A stretch of 64,000 nucleotides of DNA, from the NCBI RefSeq assembly GCF_020509005.1, contig NC_063012.1:9548001-9612000 (forward strand), read 5' to 3'. Source of the DNA: Fulvia fulva (taxonomy: Eukaryota; Ascomycota; Dothideomycetes; Mycosphaerellales; Mycosphaerellaceae). The translations under genes and the position numbers were made by a program. Within the stretch, counting starts at the first letter, position 1. The number at the start of each line of letters is the position of its first letter. The notes under the pieces were generated by a model that ran no database searches, was not told the origin of the DNA, and was given only the letters and a program-made list of their open reading frames with translations. Positions 12,801 through 21,183 of the stretch are shown here, in pieces.

Positions 12801-14632
12801 GATTCTTATAATTGCTAGGTCCTTCGCTTCTTGTCAGATTGGTCAAAGGTGCGGCTAGTCGTAAGAAGGCCTTAATAAAGCGGCGGTAGAAGTTAGCGAA
12901 GCCTAGGAAGGCCTATATATCTTTTAGGTTTGTTAGTGCTTCCTATATCTATATATATTCGAGCTTCTCTAGATCTATCTCAATTCCGTTAGGCGTAATA
13001 ATTAGTCCTAGGTACTTAACTCGCTACTAATAGAATTCGTACTTGTCGATATCTACCGTTAGCCCTACGTCTCTAAGCTTAATAAGGACTTTACGTATAT
13101 ACTCGATATGTTCTTCTAGTATATCGCTAAAGATTAGTACGTTATCTAGGTATACGGAGACGAAGTTATCTAAATGTTCCTATAATACCTTATTAATATA
13201 AGACTAGAACGAGGCTAGGCCGTTATATAGTCCGAAGGGTAATACGAGGTATTCGTATATACCGTACCGTGTCGTAAACGCCGTTAACTATTTATGCCCC
13301 TCTGCAATACGTAACTTATTAAAGGCTACTATAATGTCTAGCTTCGTAAAGTACTTCTTACCGTATATACGGTTAAGCGTCTCCTATATTAGGGGAATCG
13401 GATATCTGTTCTTGATCGTAATAGCGTTAAGGCCGCGGTAGTCGATATATACTCGTAGCCCTCTACCTAGTTTCCTTATAACTAGGACCGGCGTAGGCGA
13501 TTGACTTGTCTTTTAGCCTACTTTACGTATTTTGCCTTCTTCGGATTGCTCTAGTATCTACTTCTTCACAGCTTCATTTTCCTTCTTAGCCAAGCCGTAG
13601 CGTTTGCGATATAGTGGCTCCTAGGGCCCGTCCGGTTTAATTCGAATCTCGTGATCTATCCCGGGTCGATAAGGTAGGAGTCCCTTATAATCTTTCGCCG
13701 AGAAGGCGTCCGCGATGTTATAATATATCTATAGGAGCTTCTCCTTCGGATTGTGGTTGAATTACTTATTTAGGAACTGATCTAGGTCATTAGCCGCTAT
13801 ATTACTTAGCTTTAGGTCGCCGCCCTCGTCCTTACGTCCCGTAGACAAGATATAGAAGCACTTAGCTCTAGGCCGGTACGCGTACCTCTCCTATACGCGT
13901 TAAGAAACGCCCTAGTAGTCTACCTCTTCTTCGTCGCCTATACTAAACGATAAGACATTCAACTCCGCCCCTCCTACTATAAACCTACCGGAGGTTCTAG
14001 TAAAGGGCTCTAGTCCGTATCGTACTTATGCCTACCTTCTAAGGTAGTTTAGGGACTATACTATTGTCGATGTCCGGTTAGGTAGATAATAACTAAAGCA
14101 GTAGTCGGATCTAAAAGCCACCTCACCTATAGCCTAGAAGATGTCGGGATTGTACTAGCTTAACTATAGTAGTCTAAGGACGATGTCGTACTCGAGGTCG
14201 GTTACGTAGTATATCATTTGCTCGTAATAACTACCGATAACTATGTCGATCAAGGCTACGTAGGTAATGCGCCGTGCACTTACCTTTCTATCTCCTAGCG
14301 TAAGCCTCTTGCTTTTTACTAGCTCGAAGAGGGGTATTATATGTTTACGTGTGAATTTCTAGTTAAGAAAGAGAGATGTGCTCGTAGAATCTAATAGGCC
14401 TCGAGCCTTTTTATATTATATTATTACTAGTAGTACTACATAAGGATATATATCTAGTTGTTATCCTTTTAGTACGTAAGCTAATAATCTTAGCTCGCCC
14501 TTACTATAGTCCGCCTCTTACATTCTGTGTCTCTTAATCTTATACTCTTTCTAACCTAGGAAGTTCGGTTAACCGCTATCTACTACGCTTAGGTAGCGGT
14601 CGTGCCATTTCCCTATTACTATAGGTCTGTAG
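9895..14632 (-). pseudogene. pol remnant of gypsy D
   Basis: Decayed polyprotein gene on the minus strand. Reverse transcriptase lies around 13700-12950, with the catalytic box at 13141-13152 reading YLDN, a RIP-type change (GATGAC to GATAAC) of YLDD. RNase H and integrase follow toward lower coordinates. A post-integrase segment at 10762-10974 (NIRT.RPSKKLD type) remains open for 70 codons. At about 10670-10490 is a chromodomain (YEVEKIL at its start, YKVK-LGY in the middle), which places D among the chromoviruses. A further open-looking tail runs to about 9990. TAG codons throughout make it dead. Confidence 0.85.
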
Positions 14633-14637
14633 TAAGG
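14633..14637. repeat. TSD TAAGG, left copy
   Basis: Matches TAAGG at 21611-21615. It is the target duplication of the intact gypsy inserted into gypsy D. Confidence 0.95.
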
Positions 14638-14733
14638 TGTTACGGATCGGACACGACCGAAGGAGCGTCAGCCAATCAATAGCCCGCACTAATGACAGGC
14701 GCGGCCCACAGCTAGGCGGGCACAGCCGCTGCA

Positions 14734-14811
14734 GAGTGCCTGGAGTGCCTGGAGTGCCTGGAGTGCCTACGGACTTAGGCACAGTAGGCACGATAGGCAC
14801 GGTAGGCACAG
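14734..14811. repeat. Facing 9-bp repeat arrays in U3
   Basis: Four tandem 9-mers of the type GAGTGCCTG (14734-14769) are followed by four of the type TAGGCACNN (14776-14811). The core GTGCCTA of one array is the reverse complement of TAGGCAC in the other. The inner pair makes a perfect 7-bp stem with a 6-base loop, and outer units can pair in register. The same arrays recur in the 3' LTR at 21280-21357. They could be transcription-factor sites in both orientations or an RNA/DNA hairpin; the function is not known. Confidence 0.85.
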
Positions 14812-14833
14812 GAAAGGAATGGAATTTCCTTTG

Positions 14834-14839
14834 TATTTA
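14834..14839 (+). promoter_or_regulatory. TATA-like box of the gypsy LTR
   Basis: TATTTA, 33 bp upstream of GGCGTTCAA (14867-14875). If transcription starts near 14866, the first bases of the RNA would be the ones complementary to the primer-binding site, as in self-primed Tf1-type elements. The position is seen; its use as a promoter is inferred. Confidence 0.55.
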
Positions 14840-15067
14840 GGAACGCATCGTACCCTTATGGTTCGAGGCGTTCAACTCACTGTTCAATATCACTGTTTGG
14901 AATACACCACAACCCAACCTCTGCCTCACTGCTGCTTGGTCTTTACAAGACGAGACAGCTACTGCTTCATCACTCTCCCTCACCTTCCATCGGCCACGAG
15001 ACAAAACCCGATTGAGCTTGGTCTTCTGATCTTGTGATATCATTAGGTTATACCAAACCTAACAGCT

Positions 15068-15076
15068 TTGAACGCC
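15068..15076 (+). other. Putative self-primer binding site
   Basis: TTGAACGCC lies three bases inside the 5' LTR. It is the exact reverse complement of GGCGTTCAA at 14867-14875 in the LTR, just downstream of the TATA-like box. This is the arrangement used by Tf1 and sushi elements, in which the 5' end of the mRNA folds back to prime minus-strand synthesis. I see no clear tRNA complement here. Confidence 0.6.
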
Positions 15077-15083
15077 CTCAACG

Positions 15084-17084
15084 ATGGGAGATCGACAGAG
15101 TGACCGGGGAACACCCGCCCCCAGTGAAGCAAGCAGAGCCCGACGACCTCAGACCGCGAACGATGCTATCAATGCCTTGGCTACTCATACAGGCAACGAA
15201 TCCCTCAAGGTTGGCAAGCCAGAGTTCTTCTATGGCGACCGAGACAAGTTCGACACTTGGGTCTCTCAGATGGATATGTACTTCTTGTTCAACTCCATGA
15301 CTGAGAACCTCAAGCCTATCTTTGCCACCACCTTCTTGAGAGGACGAGCACAGCATTGGGTCAAACCATTCCTTAGGAAATACCTGGATAGCAACGGAGA
15401 AGACAATGCTGACGGAGTCTTCAAGTCTTACAACCATCTCAAGCATGCTATGAAGAGCGTCTTTGGTGTCTCGAACGAGATTGCCACTGCCGTTCGTGTT
15501 ATTCAGCACTTGACTCAGAAGACTTCCACAGCCGAATATGCTGCCAAGTTCCAGGAATACGCGCAACTCACCGATTGGGACGACGAAGCACTTCAAGTCA
15601 TGTATCGAAGAGGACTGAAGGAGCATGTCAAAGACGAGTTGATGAGGGACGGTCGGAAGATCGATGGCTTAGGCGACCTAGTCCAAGTCACGATCGATCT
15701 TGACGACAAGCTCTACGAGAGAGCTATGGAACGACGATACGACTCCAAGGTATCTGGAAAGGCCGGATACACGCCAGGCTACGACAACCGTAACAGAGGT
15801 TTCAACGACAACTACAACAAACCCAAGGACAAGCCGTACTACGGACCACAGCCAATGGAGCTCGACGTTACCGAGAAAGGTCGCAAGATCAGGAACAGCA
15901 AGGGGAACAGAAGACCCCCGAGTTCAAGAGAAACACGAACTTGCTATGGATGCGGCAAACCTGGCCACATAGCAAGGGACTGCCGCGGTAAAAATATGGT
16001 GCGCCGCGAACAGTTCAACATGATGCAACGACGAACTAGTAAATCTGAGAGCAGTGTTGAGTCTCTGGGAGACATCGACTATACTCGGAGAGTGGAGGAG
16101 AGAGCTAGCAATGGAAGCACGGAGCCTCTCCTGGACCCCTCACAAGGACGAGGAGGATGCCATGGGCAGCAAATGGTGGTCATTCCATTCGAGCTGCAGA
16201 ACCAGCCACGACAGTTCAACATGATGGCACGAAGAGTCGACTACGAAATCGAGTCCGAATCTCGAAATGGTCACGGAAGCCTTCATTGGCGATTCTGTTA
16301 CCAAGACTCGTGTCAGGTTCACTACTCCGCGAAATCAGGAGCAGGGTATTGGCCTCAGCAACCGCGAGGAACCCTGGGAGCAACACATAGGCAAGACGCC
16401 ACGCTCCAAGAAGTGGACATCGACGAATCCTGCTTCGACGACGATGGAAGCGACAAAGAAAATCAGGACCCAGGATGGAACGGATCGTGGTCACCGGAAC
16501 CACAGGAAGAAAGTCAAGAAACCACCGGGCTGGATACCATCGAGGAAGACCAGGACCCGGAAGAATCAAGCGAAGAAGATTCCTCCGAAGGAGAAGAGAG
16601 CGACACTGACGACGACAACGAACAAATGACCTTCACCGTAGACGCACCGAAGAAGCTCTACGACATGATAATTCACCTGCAACGAAGGCATGAAGAATTC
16701 CTACCGAAAATAGGCGGACGACGAATGCTACACTCCATTGAGTTTGACAAGACACTCGACACCCTACGAGGCATGGCCTGGGGATACCCACTCATGGAAA
16801 CGACCGAAAACCTAGCAACTGCTGTCACAGAGCGACCGCCGATAGGAAGTAGAATGATAGGTACCGGATACCTCACACCGTCAGGAACATTCGTATCAAA
16901 CGAATTGCGCAACATGGTGCAGCACGCACGCGCACTCTACTCAGAAACGCAGAAGATCCAGGAACGTCATCGAGTACAGATGTGGACACAGAAAGGCTCG
17001 CGCCAGGTTCAAGCGGAGGCCTCGAGACACGAAGCACGACGTTCCATATACGAACAGGGAAAAGGATCAACTCCCCAGGAATGA
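15084..17084 (+). CDS. gag: Gag polyprotein of intact gypsy
   Basis: Structural protein of the virus-like particle, 666 residues, starting at the first ATG after the primer site. Residues about 45-215 form a retrotransposon Gag capsid domain (PEFFYGDRDKFDTW near its start). A CCHC zinc knuckle, CYGCGKPGHIARDC, lies at residues 287-300 with canonical spacing and would bind RNA. Beyond it are two copies of a QFNMM-x-RR segment (near residues 311 and 376) and a very acidic stretch (about 440-515) rich in Glu, Asp and Ser. The tail overlaps the pol frame. The reading frame has no internal stop, unlike every neighbouring element. The last 21 bases follow a -1 frameshift signal. Confidence 0.95.
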   Translation: MGDRQSDRGTPAPSEASRARRPQTANDAINALATHTGNESLKVGKPEFFYGDRDKFDTWVSQMDMYFLFNSMTENLKPIFATTFLRGRAQHWVKPFLRKYLDSNGEDNADGVFKSYNHLKHAMKSVFGVSNEIATAVRVIQHLTQKTSTAEYAAKFQEYAQLTDWDDEALQVMYRRGLKEHVKDELMRDGRKIDGLGDLVQVTIDLDDKLYERAMERRYDSKVSGKAGYTPGYDNRNRGFNDNYNKPKDKPYYGPQPMELDVTEKGRKIRNSKGNRRPPSSRETRTCYGCGKPGHIARDCRGKNMVRREQFNMMQRRTSKSESSVESLGDIDYTRRVEERASNGSTEPLLDPSQGRGGCHGQQMVVIPFELQNQPRQFNMMARRVDYEIESESRNGHGSLHWRFCYQDSCQVHYSAKSGAGYWPQQPRGTLGATHRQDATLQEVDIDESCFDDDGSDKENQDPGWNGSWSPEPQEESQETTGLDTIEEDQDPEESSEEDSSEGEESDTDDDNEQMTFTVDAPKKLYDMIIHLQRRHEEFLPKIGGRRMLHSIEFDKTLDTLRGMAWGYPLMETTENLATAVTERPPIGSRMIGTGYLTPSGTFVSNELRNMVQHARALYSETQKIQERHRVQMWTQKGSRQVQAEASRHEARRSIYEQGKGSTPQE

Positions 17085-17121
17085 GCGACCGAAGGGAGTT
17101 ATGCAACACAGAAAAGGCTCA
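17057..17121 (+). promoter_or_regulatory. -1 ribosomal frameshift signal
   Basis: The heptamer G GGA AAA (17057-17063) is in phase with gag as X XXY YYZ. A 5-base spacer (17064-17068) leads to AACTCCC (17069-17075), which pairs perfectly with GGGAGTT (17094-17100). In the loop TGAGC (17082-17086) can pair with GCTCA (17117-17121), giving a possible H-type pseudoknot. Slipping back one base moves ribosomes from gag into the pol frame (codons starting at 17063), 21 bases before the gag stop. All parts are visible; their function is inferred from retroviral frameshift sites. Confidence 0.75.
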
Positions 17122-20100
17122 AGCATCACCAACGACAACAGTGTTTCGAACCAAGATTATCGTCAACGGGCACAAGACAGATGCCATGATAGATTCCGGA
17201 GCGAGCGGGAATTTTGCCTCCGAATCATTTGTTACAAGAAACAGGATCGCTACCTGTAAGAAGAAAGAGGGTTATGAATTGATCGCGGTAGACGGATCAT
17301 CCTTACCCAGCGTGGAGCGCGAGACGATACCGCTACCACTTGCTATCCAACGGCACCACGAGGAGATTACCTTGGATGTTACTGATATGGCCAGTCATGA
17401 CATCGTACTAGGTATGCCTTGGTTGAGAAAGCACAACCCAGTAATCGACTGGAGAAGAGGAGTACTCACATTTAGGGAATGCGAATGCGTTATCGACATT
17501 CAGCCTGCGCAGTGGCAGCGTTCACTGGCAGATGAGGCAAGGAAACAGCTCAACAGGATACAGCTTGCGCCGACTAGAAGGACAGAAGAACCACCTTCGA
17601 CCGGGACAGACACTGGCGTGGGGCCGCCGGGTCACGAAGTCACTGGAAGTGATGGAAGTAACGCACCATCGAAGGATACCAACATCTCAGAGTTGAGTAT
17701 TCCCAAGGAGTATCGCAAGTGGTCGCGACTCTTTGAAGAGGAAAGAGGCAAGGACGCCTTACCTAAGCACCAACCATGGGATCACAAGATAAACATTCAG
17801 CCAGGGAAAGAGCCTCCATGGGGACCCCTATATCAAATGTCTGAGAAAGAGCTACAGACCCTACGAGAATGGCTGAAGGAGAAGCTAGCCAAAGGATGGA
17901 TACGACGATCCACCTCAAGTGCAGGAACTCCATGCATGTTCGTTCCAAAAGCAAACGGGAAACTACGACTCGTACAAGACTACCGAAAGTTGAACGAGAT
18001 CACGATCAAGAACCGATATCCGCTACCCAACATCGAAGAAGCACAAGACAGATTAACCGGATCAGACTGGTACACGAAGATTGACCTACGAGACGCCTTC
18101 TATGCTATCCGAATGGCAGAAGGAGAAGAATGGAAAACCGCTTTCAGGACAAGATACGGACTCTACGAATTCTTGGTCATGCCAATGGGATTGACCAACG
18201 CACCCGCATCCTGCCAGGACCTTGTCAACGAAACACTTAGAGACCTACTCGACGTATGCGTCATTGCTTACATGGACGACATACTGGTCTACACAAAAGG
18301 ATCCCTCCAGGAACATACCAAGCAAGTTCAAGATGTGTTCGAACGACTCACGAAGTCCGGATTCAAGACAGCACCCGAGAAATGCGAATTCCACAAGAAA
18401 GAAGTCAAGTTTTTAGGCTTTATCATCAGTACAACAGGGATAACGATCGACCCTGCAAAGACACAGTCAATCAGAGAATGGCCAGAACCGAAGACAGTCA
18501 AGGATGTACAGTCATTCCTTGGACTCGCCAACTACAACCGGAAATTCGTTAAGGACTATTCAAAGACAGCAGCACCAATGACGATGCTTACAAGAAAAGA
18601 CGTCAACTGGAAATGGGGAAAAGAACAGACCGAAGCGTTCAAAAGACTCAAGGAACAGTGCGCTTCAGCCCCAACGCTTCGACTATTCGATGGTAGCAAG
18701 GAAGTCCACATCGAGACCGACGCGTCTGATATGGCAATAGGCGCATGTCTAACACAGACACACGATGGGAAAAGACACCCAGTGGCCTATTATTCCCGGA
18801 AAATGACCACAGCGGAACAGAACTACGACATCCATGACAAGGAGCTTCTAGCCATTGTTGCCGCCATGCAACATTGGAGAGTGTACGTCGAGGGCCCACC
18901 GAAGTTAACGATTCTTTCAGACCACAAGAATCTCACGTACTTCACGACGACGAAGGAACTTACCCGAAGACAAGCCCGCTGGTCGGAGCTGCTTGGGCAG
19001 TACAAGTTCGAAATCAAATACACTCCAGGAACAGAGAACGGCCGCGCAGATGCGCTGAGCCGAAGAAGCGATTACATGGAAGGAAAAGAACCAGTGCAAC
19101 ACAAAATACTTAAGACAAACCCCGACGGAAGTCTTAGTGCCAACACGAGAGAGTTCAACAACATTGTACGAATCCTAAGCGACAAGGAAGAACAGTTCCC
19201 TATATCGCAAGGAAAGTACCAAGTACCAAAGGATCGAGAAGAAGAATGCATACGACAACATCACGACGAGCCAACATACGGACATCCTGGAACTTCAAAG
19301 ACAGTCGACCTAATACAGCGCAGCTTCTCATTCCCACAGATGAGACTTAAGGTGCTACGCTACATCAAGAAATGCGTACACTGCCAACAAAACAAAGCTG
19401 CACGGCACGCGAAATACGGTCACCTACAGTTCAGGACACCACCAACGAAACCATGGGACGAGGTTACGATGGACTTCATTACGAAACTCCCGAGGTCAAA
19501 GGATCGAGTCACAGGACAAGCCTATGACATGATACTAGTCATGGTCGACAGACTCACAAAATATGCACACTTCATTCCTGCATCAGAAATATACACTGCA
19601 GAGCAGCTCGGATACCTCGTACTGGACAGATTGATCCGATATCACGGATTCCCGGAAGTATTCATTACAGACAGAGACAAGCTCTTCACATCAAACTACT
19701 GGAAGACGCTCATGGGAACGATTGGAATCAAGCACAAGTTGTCAACAGCATACCATCCAGAGACGGATGGGCAAACGGAAAGAACGAACCAGACACTCGA
19801 GCAATACCTACGGCACTACATCAACTACGCACAAGACAACTGGGTTTCATTACTGCCAATGGCGCAGATCGCACTGAACAACCACAAATCAGAGACAACT
19901 TCGACGACGCCATTTTATGCGAACTTTGGCAAGGACCCTAACCTATCCGGAACACCTGGATCCCACCCACAGGCCGAGAGAGCAATCGTGACGACGGAAA
20001 CTCTCAAGGAAGTGCACAAAGAAGCACGCAAGGCGATCGAAGATGCACAACAAAGACTGTCTCAACGACGGCAAGACGAGAGAAAAATGGCACCTCTGCT

Positions 20101-20584
20101 AAAAGAGGGGGATGAGGTCTATCTCCTCACAAAAAACCTGAAGACAAGAAGACAGACCAAGAAACTGGATCACGTTAAGGTCGGACCATTTTTTATCGAC
20201 AAAGTCGTAGGACCAGTCAACTACCGACTACGACTACCACCTGATGCGAAAATCCACCCGGTCTTCCATATCTCCAAGTTGGAACCAGCGGACGCCGAAA
20301 CACCTTGCCAGGAGAGCTTCCATTTCGAGCCGGAAGCAGAAAACGAATTTGAAGTCGAAAAAATCCTAGACAAGAAGGGTCAGCGATACCTTGTCAAATG
20401 GAAAGGATACGACGAATCAGAAAATACCTGGGAACCAAGAATTAATCTGGCGAACTGCTACCAGCTTCTGCGACAGTTCCAGAAGTGGCGCCAAGATTCC
20501 CGGAAACAAGAAGCTCAGGAACGGAGAGCAAGTCCGGATCAGACCAGAAGTCGTCCGAAATACCCTCACGCAAGGACCAAGTAG
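17063..20584 (+). CDS. pol: Pol polyprotein of intact gypsy (PR-RT-RH-IN-chromodomain)
   Basis: The frame is open from 16982 or earlier; expression is probably by frameshift at 17063 rather than from an internal ATG. Domains in order: aspartic protease with DSGAS starting at 17192; reverse transcriptase (about 17900-18430) with YMDD at 18269-18280; RNase H (about 18700-19060; TDAS, DKELLA and SDHKN motifs); integrase with HHCC zinc-binding domain (about 19260-19400) and DDE core (MDF, TDRD and QTERTN motifs, about 19460-19800); and a chromodomain from 20348 (FEVEKIL, then YLVKWKGY). All catalytic residues are present and there is no stop, so it could be active. PR-RT-RH-IN order plus chromodomain identifies a chromovirus. 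Its last 143 bases overlap the antisense ORF. Confidence 0.96.
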   Translation, partial: RINSPGMSDRRELCNTEKAQASPTTTVFRTKIIVNGHKTDAMIDSGASGNFASESFVTRNRIATCKKKEGYELIAVDGSSLPSVERETIPLPLAIQRHHEEITLDVTDMASHDIVLGMPWLRKHNPVIDWRRGVLTFRECECVIDIQPAQWQRSLADEARKQLNRIQLAPTRRTEEPPSTGTDTGVGPPGHEVTGSDGSNAPSKDTNISELSIPKEYRKWSRLFEEERGKDALPKHQPWDHKINIQPGKEPPWGPLYQMSEKELQTLREWLKEKLAKGWIRRSTSSAGTPCMFVPKANGKLRLVQDYRKLNEITIKNRYPLPNIEEAQDRLTGSDWYTKIDLRDAFYAIRMAEGEEWKTAFRTRYGLYEFLVMPMGLTNAPASCQDLVNETLRDLLDVCVIAYMDDILVYTKGSLQEHTKQVQDVFERLTKSGFKTAPEKCEFHKKEVKFLGFIISTTGITIDPAKTQSIREWPEPKTVKDVQSFLGLANYNRKFVKDYSKTAAPMTMLTRKDVNWKWGKEQTEAFKRLKEQCASAPTLRLFDGSKEVHIETDASDMAIGACLTQTHDGKRHPVAYYSRKMTTAEQNYDIHDKELLAIVAAMQHWRVYVEGPPKLTILSDHKNLTYFTTTKELTRRQARWSELLGQYKFEIKYTPGTENGRADALSRRSDYMEGKEPVQHKILKTNPDGSLSANTREFNNIVRILSDKEEQFPISQGKYQVPKDREEECIRQHHDEPTYGHPGTSKTVDLIQRSFSFPQMRLKVLRYIKKCVHCQQNKAARHAKYGHLQFRTPPTKPWDEVTMDFITKLPRSKDRVTGQAYDMILVMVDRLTKYAHFIPASEIYTAEQLGYLVLDRLIRYHGFPEVFITDRDKLFTSNYWKTLMGTIGIKHKLSTAYHPETDGQTERTNQTLEQYLRHYINYAQDNWVSLLPMAQIALNNHKSETTSTTPFYANFGKDPNLSGTPGSHPQAERAIVTTETLKEVHKEARKAIEDAQQRLSQRRQDERKMAPLLKEGDEVYLLTKNLKTRRQTKKLDHVKVGPFFIDKVVGPVNYRLRLPPDAKIHPVFHISKLEPADAETPCQESFHFEPEAENEFEVEKILDKKGQRYLVKWKGYDESENTWEPRINLANCYQLLRQFQKWRQDSRKQEAQERRASPDQTRSRPKYPHARTK

Positions 20585-21149
20585 GAGGGGAAAGAGACAG
20601 CGAGGGACCTGGGACCACGTCTTCGTCCGGAAGCTCCATGAGGGCAGCCTCCTCCACTGCGATCGCCTCGGTCTCTCGACGCTCTAGAAGCTCCAGCTCC
20701 CTTTGGAGACGGGCCTTCTTCTCCCAAGCGGCGGCCTCTTCCTCCTGTATCCTCCGGCGCACGACCTCTTCTTCCTGTATCCTTCGAAGCGAAGCCTCGT
20801 ATGCTTCATTAAGCTCCCGCATCTTTCGACGATGCTCCGACACCTTTTTCTCGAGAGCCTCGCGCTGACGGCGCAGACGCGACCATTCCGCCTCTGTAAC
20901 CTTGACATTACAGTCGCGACGATTTTCCTTTGTACAGACACCACACCGACCAGACCCGACATGGACACGACAGACCGACTTCGTCTCGCGACAGTGGAGA
21001 CAGGGACGAACCATGATTTCGCCCAGGGCTTCGATTTTCTCGAATTGACGAATGCGACGTTCGGTGCTGGAAGGTTTCAGCTTGGGCATGTTGAAGGAAA
21101 GAAGAGAGCCATGACGACCGCTCAAACCAAGGAGACCTCGATTATTCAT
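20442..21149 (-). CDS. Antisense ORF: Zn2Cys6-like cluster plus charged helical region
   Basis: A 235-codon open frame on the strand opposite to gag-pol, between the pol 3' end and the 3' LTR. The better start may be the second Met (ATG at 21089-21087, MPKLKPSS), giving 215 residues. After a basic N-terminus come six cysteines spaced C-X2-C-X6-C-X8-C-X2-C-X7-C, which fits the GAL4-type binuclear zinc cluster pattern. Then follows about 95 residues rich in Glu, Arg and Lys, with a duplicated RRIQEEE segment, predicted by eye to be a coiled coil. The C-terminus is acidic and Ser/Pro-rich. It resembles a small DNA-binding regulator with an acidic tail. A promoter in the 3' LTR is inferred. Function is unknown; a sequence shadow is unlikely, because most of the frame does not overlap pol and it has coherent motifs. 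Confidence 0.72.
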   Translation of the reverse strand: MNNRGLLGLSGRHGSLLSFNMPKLKPSSTERRIRQFEKIEALGEIMVRPCLHCRETKSVCRVHVGSGRCGVCTKENRRDCNVKVTEAEWSRLRRQREALEKKVSEHRRKMRELNEAYEASLRRIQEEEVVRRRIQEEEAAAWEKKARLQRELELLERRETEAIAVEEAALMELPDEDVVPGPSLSLSPPTWSLREGISDDFWSDPDLLSVPELLVSGNLGATSGTVAEAGSSSPD

Positions 21150-21170
21150 AAGCTCGGGACGAGCTAAGCT

Positions 21171-21183
21171 AGAGAGGGGATGG
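21171..21183 (+). other. Polypurine tract of intact gypsy
   Basis: AGAGAGGGGATGG-type purine run directly before the 3' LTR; it is the expected plus-strand primer site. Confidence 0.75.

Larger units (their letters stand above)
14638..15064 (+). repeat. 5' LTR of intact gypsy
   Basis: Begins TGTTACGG and ends CCTAACA; 427 bp. The U3 part holds two facing arrays of 9-bp units (14734-14769 and 14776-14811). A TATA-like TATTTA lies at 14834-14839, and 32 bp further on is the 9-mer complementary to the primer-binding site. It appears identical to the 3' LTR. Confidence 0.97.

Noticed and set aside
14576..14809. Short ORF with repeated Gly-Thr-Pro and Val-Pro on the minus strand of the LTR
   Set aside because: It is the translation of the facing 9-bp arrays in the LTR, repeated in the 3' LTR, and starts in RIPed flanking DNA. 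It is a by-product of the repeats.
14819..15037. 72-codon ORF in the gypsy LTR (and its copy at 21365-21583)
   Set aside because: It occupies the R/U5 part of the LTR, carries no motif, and precedes the primer site. Probably chance.
15078..15626. 182-codon ORF antisense to gag in the intact gypsy
   Set aside because: It lies entirely opposite the conserved Gag capsid, has no recognisable motif, and looks like a frame shadow. The antisense ORF at 20442-21149 differs in lying largely outside pol.
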